Below, one piece after another: positions 7,415 to 14,189 of a stretch of 33,087 nt of DNA. A program made the position numbers and the translations under genes. The notes below the pieces were generated by a model that made no database searches, was not told where the DNA came from, and saw only the letters and a list, made by a program, of their open reading frames with translations. How positions within the stretch are numbered: the stretch's first letter is position 1; each line of letters opens with the position of its first letter. This stretch comes from an uncultured Clostridia bacterium (lineage in GTDB: Bacteria; Bacillota; Clostridia; TANB77; CAG-508), in contig CAJFJM010000019.1 of NCBI GenBank assembly GCA_904384245.1, forward strand, positions 1-33,087, given 5' to 3'.

Positions 7415-9541
7415 ATGAAAGTTATTAAAAGAGATGGAAGAGCTGTAGATTATGATAGAGCAAAGATTCAAATAGCAATTGAAAAGGCAAACCAAGAGGT
7501 AAAGCCAAAAGAAAGAGCAAGTAAAGAGGATATTAAACAAATAATAAAATATATCGAAGAATTAGATAAAAAAAGGATGTTAGTAGAAGATATACAAGAT
7601 ATCATAGAAGAAAAACTAATGGAATTAGAAAAATATGAGTTAGCTAAAAAATATATAGTATATCGTTATACAAGAGCACTAGTTAGAAAACAAAATACAA
7701 CTGATGAAACAATATTAGGACTAATTAGAAATGAAAATAAAGAGTTAGCAGAAGAAAATTCAAACAAAAACACATTACTTGCATCAACACAAAGAGATTA
7801 TATTGCTGGAGAAGTATCAAGAGATTTAACAAGAAGATTATTATTACCAGAAAAAATAGCTAAAGCAGACGCAGATGGAGTTTTACATTTTCACGATGCA
7901 GATTATTTTGTACAACCAATATTTAACTGTTGTTTAATAAATATAGCAGATATGTTAGATAATGGAACAGTAATGAATGGAAAAATGATAGAAAGTCCAA
8001 AAAGTTTCCAAGTTGCATGTACAGTGACAACACAAATAATAGCAGCAGTAGCAAGTAACCAATATGGTGGACAATCAGTAGATATGAAGCATTTAGGAAA
8101 ATATCTAAGAAAAAGTTATAATAAATTTAAAGCAGAAATAGAAAAGAAATATAAAGGAAAATTGTCAGATGATGTAATTGAAGATTTAGTACAAGATAGA
8201 TTAAAAGCAGAATTAAAAGCAGGAGTACAAACAATTCAATATCAAATAAATACATTGATGACAACAAATGGACAATCACCATTTGTAACATTATTCTTAC
8301 ACCTAGAAGATGGAGACCCATATATAAAAGAAAATGCCATGATAATAGAAGAAATATTAAGACAAAGATATGAAGGAATTAAAAACGAAGCAGGGGTATA
8401 TGTAACACCAGCATTCCCAAAACTTGTATATGTATTAGATGAATGTAACTGCTTAAAAGGTGGAGAATATGATTATTTAACAAAACTTGCTGTTAAATGT
8501 TCAGCAAAAAGAATGTATCCAGATTATATCTCAGCAAAGAAAATGAGAGAAAACTATGAAGGAAATGTATTTAGCCCAATGGGATGCAGAAGTTTCTTAT
8601 CACCTTGGAAAGATGAAAACGGAAACTATAAATTTGAAGGGAGATTTAATCAAGGTGTAGTAAGTATAAACTTACCACAAGTAGCAATAATAGCAGATGG
8701 AGATGAAAAGAAATTCTGGGAACTACTAGATGAAAGACTAGAACTATGTAAAGAAGCACTAATGTGCAGACATTATGCATTACTAGGAACACATTCAGAT
8801 ATTAGCCCAATACATTGGCAATATGGAGCAATAGCAAGATTAAAGAAAGGTGAAAAAATAGACAAATTATTATATGGTGGATATTCAACAATTTCATTAG
8901 GATATATAGGAATATATGAAATGACAAAACTAATGAAAGGAGTATCACATACAGCACCAGAAGGACATGATTTTGCAATAAGAGTAATGAAACATTTAAG
9001 AGAAAAAGTAGACCAATGGAAAAAAGAAACAAATATAGGATTTGCACTATATGGAACACCAGCAGAAAGCCTATGCTACAAATTTGCAAGAATTGACAAA
9101 GAAAAATTCGGAACAATAAAAGATGTAACAGACAAAGGATACTATACAAATTCATATCATGTAGATGTAAGAGAAAAAATAGATGCATTTGAAAAACTTG
9201 GATTTGAAAGTGAATTCCAAAAAATATCATCAGGAGGAGCAATATCATACATAGAAATACCAAATATGCAAAATAACTTAAATGCATTAGAAACAGCTGT
9301 AAAATTCATCTATGATAATATACAATATGCAGAATTCAATACAAAATCAGACTACTGCCATGTATGTGGATTTGATGGAGAAATAATAATAAACAAAGAC
9401 AATGAATGGGAATGCCCAAACTGTGGAAACAAAGACCACTCAAAAATGACAGTAGTAAGAAGAACATGTGGTTACTTAGGAGAAAACTTCTGGAATGCAG
9501 GAAAAACAAAAGAAATAAAACAAAGAGTAATGCACTTATAG
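7415..9541 (+). CDS. nrdD: Anaerobic (class III) ribonucleoside-triphosphate reductase
   Basis: NrdD reduces ribonucleoside triphosphates to deoxy forms with a glycyl radical in the absence of oxygen. The 708-residue protein begins with an ATP-cone allosteric domain (about 1-90, starting MKVIKRDGRAVDYDRAKI). The catalytic barrel follows, then a C-terminal zinc site (CHVCG and CPNCG) and the radical loop RTCGYLG, with the radical glycine at about residue 686. GGAGG precedes the ATG. Its activase NrdG follows after a hairpin repeat whose TAG is the nrdD stop. The promoter carries a class II Crp/Fnr-type site, so induction by the divergent regulator is likely. Confidence 0.96.
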   Translation: MKVIKRDGRAVDYDRAKIQIAIEKANQEVKPKERASKEDIKQIIKYIEELDKKRMLVEDIQDIIEEKLMELEKYELAKKYIVYRYTRALVRKQNTTDETILGLIRNENKELAEENSNKNTLLASTQRDYIAGEVSRDLTRRLLLPEKIAKADADGVLHFHDADYFVQPIFNCCLINIADMLDNGTVMNGKMIESPKSFQVACTVTTQIIAAVASNQYGGQSVDMKHLGKYLRKSYNKFKAEIEKKYKGKLSDDVIEDLVQDRLKAELKAGVQTIQYQINTLMTTNGQSPFVTLFLHLEDGDPYIKENAMIIEEILRQRYEGIKNEAGVYVTPAFPKLVYVLDECNCLKGGEYDYLTKLAVKCSAKRMYPDYISAKKMRENYEGNVFSPMGCRSFLSPWKDENGNYKFEGRFNQGVVSINLPQVAIIADGDEKKFWELLDERLELCKEALMCRHYALLGTHSDISPIHWQYGAIARLKKGEKIDKLLYGGYSTISLGYIGIYEMTKLMKGVSHTAPEGHDFAIRVMKHLREKVDQWKKETNIGFALYGTPAESLCYKFARIDKEKFGTIKDVTDKGYYTNSYHVDVREKIDAFEKLGFESEFQKISSGGAISYIEIPNMQNNLNALETAVKFIYDNIQYAEFNTKSDYCHVCGFDGEIIINKDNEWECPNCGNKDHSKMTVVRRTCGYLGENFWNAGKTKEIKQRVMHL

Positions 9542-9597
9542 GGATTGAGGGACGGTCCTTAAAATCCCTCCTAGGAGGGATTTTGGGGACGGACCTT
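9539..9597 (+). repeat. REP-A hairpin repeat overlapping the nrdD stop codon
   Basis: This is the cleanest copy of the 59-bp repeat. Its first three bases are the nrdD stop TAG, and the palindrome at 9561-9584 is perfect over 24 nt (AAAATCCCTCCTAGGAGGGATTTT would be its full form; arms AAAATCCCTCC and GGAGGGATTTT). It separates nrdD from nrdG and may tune the ratio of the two transcripts. Confidence 0.9.
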
Positions 9598-9699
9598 AAA
9601 AAAACACATAAAATTTCAAAAAAAATAAACAATAAAAAACAATAAAAATAATTTCTTATTATTTAATTATTAAAGAAGTTATTTTAGGGGGAAAAGCTT

Positions 9700-10221
9700 A
9701 TGAATTATGCAGATATAAAAAGGGTTGATGTAGCAAATGGTGAAGGAGTTAGAGTTTCTGTGTTTGTAAGTGGTTGTAACCATCATTGTAAAGGATGTTT
9801 TAACCAATGTGCATGGGACTTTAATTACGGAAATAAATTTACAGAAAAAGAAATGGATAAAGTAATAAATTATCTTGACCATGATTATATTTCTGGATTA
9901 AGTTTACTTGGAGGAGAACCATTAGAAAAACAAAATCAAGAAGGATTATTGCCATTAGTAAAAAAAGTCAAAGAGAAATTTCCAGATAAAAATATTTGGT
10001 GTTATACTGGTTTCGATTTTGAAAAAGATGTTGTAGGAAAAATGGCAAAGGAAAATGAAACTACAAGAGAATTATTAAAATATTTGGATGTTGTAGTTGA
10101 TGGTAAATTTGAAGAAGATAAAAAAGATTTAAAATTAAAATTTAGAGGGTCTTCTAATCAAAGAATAATAGATGTGCAGGAAAGCTTGAAAGAAAAGCAA
10201 CCTGTGGAAATTACATTGTAA
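9700..10221 (+). CDS. nrdG: Anaerobic ribonucleoside-triphosphate reductase activating protein
   Basis: NrdG is the radical SAM enzyme that installs the glycyl radical on NrdD. The 173-residue product has the cluster motif C26-x3-C30-x2-C33 (CNHHCKGC). LLGGEP at about 68-73 serves S-adenosylmethionine binding, and the small size is typical of NrdG. TTAGGGGG precedes the ATG. It lies 158 bp after nrdD, separated by the hairpin repeat and an AT-rich stretch, and is probably in the same operon. Confidence 0.95.
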   Translation: MNYADIKRVDVANGEGVRVSVFVSGCNHHCKGCFNQCAWDFNYGNKFTEKEMDKVINYLDHDYISGLSLLGGEPLEKQNQEGLLPLVKKVKEKFPDKNIWCYTGFDFEKDVVGKMAKENETTRELLKYLDVVVDGKFEEDKKDLKLKFRGSSNQRIIDVQESLKEKQPVEITL

Positions 10222-10248
10222 GGAATTTACATAATATATAGTAATAAC

Positions 10249-10277
10249 TTGAAAAAATTATAAAAATGGAGTATAAT
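10249..10277 (+). promoter_or_regulatory. Predicted promoter of the 124-residue unknown gene
   Basis: TTGAAA at 10249-10254 and a perfect TATAAT at 10272-10277 are spaced by 17 bp. The expected start site is near 10284, exactly where the first copy of an 11-nt repeat in the leader begins. Confidence 0.6.
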
Positions 10278-10283
10278 AATATT

Positions 10284-10351
10284 GAGTCAAGGCAGAATAT
10301 TCCTATTATTTATAATGACTCGAGGCAACTATAGAAAATTTAAAAATAGGA
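10284..10351 (+). promoter_or_regulatory. Structured 5' leader, possible pseudoknot covering the ribosome binding site
   Basis: GAGTCAAGGCA at 10284-10294 and GACTCGAGGCA at 10317-10327 are imperfect direct repeats 33 bp apart. GAGTCA (10284-10289) also pairs with TGACTC (10316-10321), closing a 26-nt loop. Within that loop TCCTATT (10301-10307) is complementary to AATAGGA (10345-10351), which overlaps the AGGAGG ribosome binding site, so a pseudoknot could mask translation. It matches no riboswitch class I recognise. Short pairings arise by chance in AT-rich RNA. Confidence 0.35.
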
Positions 10352-10361
10352 GGAAAAAAGA

Positions 10362-10736
10362 ATGGCAAAAAAGGATGAAAAGCGGGAAGAAATTTTCGCC
10401 AATGATGATGGATTTCCTACGGTTGAAGATTTGAGAAGAGCATACAGACTTCTTGAAAAAAGACTGGAAGAGGCAGAAGATTATGAGAGTTTTATTTCAG
10501 GACCGGAATTCCAAAATATTGATAGTTCTGAAGATGAAGACACTTATCTCTCAATTCTTAATTCTACAAAGTGTATATTAAGAGATGTGTGTACAACCAA
10601 AGAAAGTGCTAAAGCTCTTTTGGAGTATGAACATGTACTAGTGAATGATTTAGAAAGTAGACTCAAGGATTTAAGGGAAATTGAAGAGATGACAAGTGAA
10701 GAATTCTTAAAATTGGCTGAAAAAATTTCAAGTTAA
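10362..10736 (+). CDS. Small acidic hypothetical protein
   Basis: I do not recognise this 124-residue protein. It is strongly charged and predicted largely helical, with a possible coiled coil in DLRRAYRLLEKRLEEAEDYE (about 21-40) and a second helical region near residues 78-122. It has no signal peptide, membrane segment or catalytic motif, and two cysteines in the middle. AGGAGG precedes the ATG. It has its own promoter, leader and strong terminator, so it is monocistronic. Its base use differs from its neighbours (CGG, GCC, ACG and CCG codons appear), and it contains the only ordinary in-frame CGG codon I found in the window. This hints at recent acquisition. It could be a regulatory or adaptor protein, but nothing proves that. 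Confidence 0.7.
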   Translation: MAKKDEKREEIFANDDGFPTVEDLRRAYRLLEKRLEEAEDYESFISGPEFQNIDSSEDEDTYLSILNSTKCILRDVCTTKESAKALLEYEHVLVNDLESRLKDLREIEEMTSEEFLKLAEKISS

Positions 10737-10759
10737 TCTCTCCGCTAAAATCCGAAAAG

Positions 10760-10798
10760 CCGGGCAAACTATATGGTGGTATCATATGGTTTGCCCGG
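10760..10798. terminator. Strong bidirectional terminator
   Basis: CCGGGCAAAC plus TATATG (10760-10775) pairs with CATATG plus GTTTGCCCGG (10783-10798). This is a 16-bp stem with one G-U pair and a 7-nt loop. TCTTTT follows on the + strand and CTTTT on the minus strand. It sits between the unknown gene and the convergent gatD and is unusually GC-rich for this window. Confidence 0.88.
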
Positions 10799-10804
10799 CA
10801 TCTT

Positions 10805-11554
10805 TTAAATATCAAATCTTTTTAATAATTCATTTCTACAAAGTTCTTCAAAACTATCATCTAAGTCTACCAATTTAATATCGTCATTGTATTTCATATC
10901 CAAGCAATATTTTAAAATATAATCAGCCAAAACAGGATTTTTAGAAAGTAAAGGTCCATGTAAATAAGTAGCAATAACATTATTTAAAAAGAATCCCTCT
11001 TTGGAATCTCCAAATTTATTACCATTACCAAATAAAACATCACCAAAAGGGGAAAATACATCAAAAGTTTGTCCACCATGATTTTCAAAACCAATAACTT
11101 TTGTATAAGTATCTCCAAGCTTTACATTTATAACAATATTACCAATACATCTACTTTTTCTATCTTCAATTGCTTCTGTATAATATGGAAAAATATCAAG
11201 TCCAGGAATAATATTTCCATCAACACCTTTGTAATATTTACCAAATAATTGATATGCACCACAAATAAGTAAGAAAAAAGTTCCATTTTGTATAGCTTTT
11301 TTTATATTATCTTTATATTTAATTAAATCTTCTGCTAAAATACTCTGTTCTTGATCAGCTCCACCACCGGCAAAAACTAAATCATATTCTGTAAAATCAG
11401 GATTATTGTCACCAATAGAATATCTCTCTATTTCACACCCAAATCCTCTTTTTTCTAAACGATATTTTAAAACTTGAATATTTCCATAATCTCCATATAA
11501 TTCAAGCATATCTGGGTAAAGATATAAAATTTTTAAAGTTTTTTTTGCATCCAT
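10805..11554 (-). CDS. gatD: Lipid II isoglutaminyl synthase, glutamine amidotransferase subunit
   Basis: GatD releases ammonia from glutamine and passes it to MurT, which amidates the D-glutamate of lipid II. The 249-residue class I glutamine amidotransferase-like domain has its nucleophile C98 in LICGAYQ and catalytic H199 in TYLHGPLL. The GGGADQEQ segment at 63-70 is typical of the CobQ/CobB-like GatD family. murT ends 25 bp upstream in the same direction, forming the usual murT-gatD pair. The ATG is preceded by AAAGG at rather long spacing with GAGAG closer in. Confidence 0.93.
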   Translation of the reverse strand: MDAKKTLKILYLYPDMLELYGDYGNIQVLKYRLEKRGFGCEIERYSIGDNNPDFTEYDLVFAGGGADQEQSILAEDLIKYKDNIKKAIQNGTFFLLICGAYQLFGKYYKGVDGNIIPGLDIFPYYTEAIEDRKSRCIGNIVINVKLGDTYTKVIGFENHGGQTFDVFSPFGDVLFGNGNKFGDSKEGFFLNNVIATYLHGPLLSKNPVLADYILKYCLDMKYNDDIKLVDLDDSFEELCRNELLKRFDI

Positions 11555-11579
11555 AATCTCTCAAAACCTTTCTATAAAA

Positions 11580-12899
11580 TCAATTTTTTAGTTTTAATAA
11601 TTCTTTTCTAGTAGGTTGAAGTGCAGTGTAATTTGCAATAACATATTTTTTATTCTCTGTTTCATATAATTTAGAAACAGCATCTTCCAAGTTTAAATAT
11701 GGAAAAATATTTTCAGCATCAAAACCAGAAGTTTTGATTCTTATAGCAATATCATATGCTCTAGTTCCAGATGTAATAATTCTGCTTACATTTTTTAAAT
11801 TAGAAAAATTTATATCCCAAATCCAAGAAACATCAAATCCATCAGCAATTTTATCATTTAATACGAATAATAGATCTTTGTTTGAAGAATCTTCATTTAA
11901 TAATCTTAAACTAACATTAGCACCTGTAGGGTTTTTGGCTAAGTTAATAATTGTAGGAGAGTTTTTTATTATAATTTCTTCTAATCTACCATTATCTAAA
12001 GAAAAATCTTTTAATGAAGATTGGACAATTTCTGTATCAATTTCATATATTGAACATACAGATATTATTGCTAAATTATTATAAACTGTGTAAATACTAT
12101 TATTATGCATATGATATGGAATTCCATCAACGTTAAATACCTTGTTTTCTAAATCAATATCAGTAGCAGTTTTATAAATTTCATTTTCACCATAATGGCA
12201 ATTAGGACATTTAAATTTGCCAATGTGAGAATATTGATAATATTCATATTCTAAACGAGTTTTACAAAATGGACAAAACTTACCTTCTCCGGCTTCACTC
12301 ATTTCTTTTGTAGCATTTTTATATGCATCAGCATGATAGTAGTATAAATTTGAATTGTTTGGGTTTGCTTTTCCAAGTCTTGCAACATTAGGGTCATCAT
12401 TATTAAGAATAAGGTTATTGTTATACGTTTTTAAAAATTCATTTATTTTTAAAATTAAAGTTTCAACTTCACCATTTCTATCTAATTGATCTCTAAAGAA
12501 ATTTAAAATAATTAAGGTGTCTAATTTAAAATCTTTAAATATTACAGGAACATAACTTTCATCAACTTCAAAACATAAAAAATCTGCTTTAATTCTGCCT
12601 GTTAAAGAACAAGCTTTAAGTAATGTAGAAATGATTCCAGTTTCCATGTTATTACCTTCTAAATTACTAATAACTTTATAACCTGCTTTTTGCAATGTAT
12701 ATCTAATACAATTATTAGTAGAAGTTTTACCATTTGTTGCAGTGACTGCGATAACTTGAGAATCTACTTTAAAGTTTTTTATAATATTTGGATTTAGTTT
12801 TAAGGCAATTTTTCCAAGAACATTACCACCATTTTTTTTAAAAATTTTTAATATTATATTTAGTATTTTCATGGTAAAAATAATAATAAAATTATACAT
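11580..12899 (-). CDS. murT: Lipid II isoglutaminyl synthase, MurT subunit
   Basis: MurT is the Mur-ligase-like partner of GatD that activates the stem-peptide glutamate of lipid II for amidation. With the ATG at 12899 the product has 439 residues. Features are an N-terminal hydrophobic helix, the ATP-binding loop TATNGKTS near 53-60, and a four-cysteine zinc ribbon (CPFC near 209-212, CPNC near 231-234) inside the Mur central domain. The C-terminal DUF1727 domain has INLAKNPTGANVS. The start is uncertain: ATGs at 12911 and 12872 and a TTG at 12920 are in frame. I prefer 12899 because AAGGAATGGA lies at workable spacing, as in the upstream gene. Confidence 0.93.
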   Translation of the reverse strand: MYNFIIIFTMKILNIILKIFKKNGGNVLGKIALKLNPNIIKNFKVDSQVIAVTATNGKTSTNNCIRYTLQKAGYKVISNLEGNNMETGIISTLLKACSLTGRIKADFLCFEVDESYVPVIFKDFKLDTLIILNFFRDQLDRNGEVETLILKINEFLKTYNNNLILNNDDPNVARLGKANPNNSNLYYYHADAYKNATKEMSEAGEGKFCPFCKTRLEYEYYQYSHIGKFKCPNCHYGENEIYKTATDIDLENKVFNVDGIPYHMHNNSIYTVYNNLAIISVCSIYEIDTEIVQSSLKDFSLDNGRLEEIIIKNSPTIINLAKNPTGANVSLRLLNEDSSNKDLLFVLNDKIADGFDVSWIWDINFSNLKNVSRIITSGTRAYDIAIRIKTSGFDAENIFPYLNLEDAVSKLYETENKKYVIANYTALQPTRKELLKLKN

Positions 12900-12947
12900 A
12901 TAAAAATCCATTCCTTGCAATAAAATATTTAGGTTTTTAAAGGGTAC

Positions 12948-13478
12948 CTATAAACCTTTGTTGTTACAGTATGATTTAAAACGGAAAGGGCATTTGTGCT
13001 TGATAAATGTTTTAAAATCTTCACAATTTCCAATTACAAATTTTGTTTTATCAAGTAAAAAAGCGTGATTTCTGTCTATATATAAATAAAAATAGTTATC
13101 AGTTTCATAAATATGTTTTATATTAAAATATTTTACCTTAGAAAGTTCTAATTTATCAACTATTTCAATATTTTTTTCAAAAAAACGAAATTGAAATTCT
13201 TTTTCCTTCTGTATTTTATCTGTTTTTAGCTCTTTTTTTATTTCTTTCTTGGGATGAATAAATCTATAGAGTAAGAATGCAATCATTATTACTAAAAAGA
13301 TGCTAGCTGTAAAGAAATTTTTATATTTTAAATTCATTCCTAAACAGAAAAATATGAGTATTGTAACTAAAGCTGTGTAAAAAATATATGATGAACCATA
13401 TTTTTGGTTGTGAAATTGTAAAAAAGTATCATAAACTTGTTTTGTGTATTTAGTTCTGTTTTTAAATAGTACTTTCAT
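12948..13478 (-). CDS. YcxB-like membrane protein
   Basis: The 176-residue protein (ATG at 13478; an in-frame ATG at 13490 abuts the ribosome binding site) has two membrane segments at about residues 32-50 and 55-73. A cytoplasmic C-terminal domain follows with the pattern of the YcxB-like family (FRFFEKNIEI, then YETDNYFYLYIDRNHAFLLDK). The function of this family is not established. It is the first gene of a probable operon with murT and gatD, 48 bp ahead of murT, which suggests an envelope role. A promoter with an extended -10 lies about 80 bp upstream. Confidence 0.75.
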   Translation of the reverse strand: MKVLFKNRTKYTKQVYDTFLQFHNQKYGSSYIFYTALVTILIFFCLGMNLKYKNFFTASIFLVIMIAFLLYRFIHPKKEIKKELKTDKIQKEKEFQFRFFEKNIEIVDKLELSKVKYFNIKHIYETDNYFYLYIDRNHAFLLDKTKFVIGNCEDFKTFIKHKCPFRFKSYCNNKGL

Positions 13479-13556
13479 ATTAAATTCCATTCCTTTCTTG
13501 CTAAATCATAATTGATATGAAAGCAAGTCCTTTTATTTTTTTATAATTTTTTTGAC

Positions 13557-13565
13557 ATTATATCA
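13557..13565 (-). promoter_or_regulatory. Predicted extended -10 of the ycxB-murT-gatD operon
   Basis: On the minus strand TGATATAAT is a full extended -10 (TG, one base, TATAAT). The -35 region is poor (TTTATT), which extended -10 promoters tolerate. Confidence 0.45.
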
Positions 13566-13705
13566 TAAAAAAATAAAAAAATAAAATAATTACAAAATAT
13601 GCAAAAAGAGGACACAATTTATTCACAAAAGATATGTATTATATATTCAATCAAAACATCCCCTTTTATTTTTTATAAATGACATTTTATTGTCAAACAG
13701 ATTAG

Positions 13706-13731
13706 AGCCGAGAAGTTTATGCTTCTTGGCT
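13706..13731 (+). terminator. Stem-loop with T-run, orphan terminator-like hairpin
   Basis: AGCCGAGAAG (13706-13715) pairs with CTTCTTGGCT (13722-13731) over 10 bp with one G-U pair and a 6-nt loop, followed by a short T-run. No + strand gene ends nearby, so it may close an unseen small RNA or be part of the neighbouring repeat. GATTAGAGCCGA at 13700-13711 recurs inverted as TCGGCTCTAATC at about 13814-13825, inside the element. Confidence 0.5.
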
Positions 13732-13775
13732 TTTATCGTTAAGGATATGTTGAATTTTATGAATAAAAATAAACC

Positions 13776-14020
13776 GCCTTCCTAAATTAGTTGTTATATA
13801 ATTTTTTTAATTTTCGGCTCTAATCAATGCTTTAGCCCTTCTAAAGATAGAACAAACGAGCCTCTCGCTACATCCTTCGCGCTTCCTCATTTATTCTATC
13901 TTAAGAAGGCCTCTCGCTACATCCTTCGCGCTTCCTCATTTATTCTATCTTAAGAAGGGCTACAAGCATTCCAATCACACAAAAATTAAAAAAATTATAT
14001 AACAACTAATTTAGGAAGGC
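13776..14020. repeat. Long inverted-repeat element B
   Basis: A perfect 39-bp inverted repeat (13776-13814 and 13982-14020) has GC-containing outer ends (GCCTTCC and GGAAGGC) and AT-rich inner parts. It flanks a 167-bp core. The core is itself an imperfect hairpin: AATGCTT-TAGCCCTTCT near its left end pairs with AGAAGGGCTACAAGCATT near its right end. No open reading frame is present. It fills most of the 711-bp gene-free stretch 13479-14189, and the rest of that stretch is AT-rich. The architecture resembles a miniature non-autonomous mobile element or a long structured RNA. Confidence 0.8.
13861..13958. repeat. 49-bp perfect tandem duplication inside element B
   Basis: Two identical 49-bp copies (13861-13909 and 13910-13958) begin CCTCTCGCTACATCC and end CTTAAGAAGG. 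On the minus strand each holds a small stem CGC/GCG with flanking purine-rich AAG and AGA bulges. The duplication repeats part of the right arm of the core hairpin. Confidence 0.9.
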
Positions 14021-14129
14021 TTCTCTACAAAAATAAGGATATAGATTGTATTTTGTAGAATAAAGGATGAGTAGTAATCTAAAATAATAAAATTTCCTTA
14101 AAAATTTTCCTTAAAATTTTACATAATCC

Positions 14130-14158
14130 TTGAAAAAAATACCAAAATAAAGTAAAAT
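14130..14158 (+). promoter_or_regulatory. Predicted metG promoter
   Basis: TTGAAA at 14130-14135 and TAAAAT at 14153-14158 have a 17-bp spacer and leave a leader of about 25 nt. I found no T-box in front of metG. Confidence 0.5.
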
Positions 14159-14189
14159 GGTTAAAGATTAAAAACTAGGAGGGATTATA

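Noticed and set aside
9406..9645. 79-residue + strand open frame spanning the nrdD end and the REP repeat
   Set aside because: It overlaps nrdD out of frame, is translated through the repeat, and has no ribosome binding site.
13776..14020. CRISPR array
   Set aside because: There are only two direct copies, adjacent with no spacer between them, inside an inverted-repeat element. No cas genes are present.
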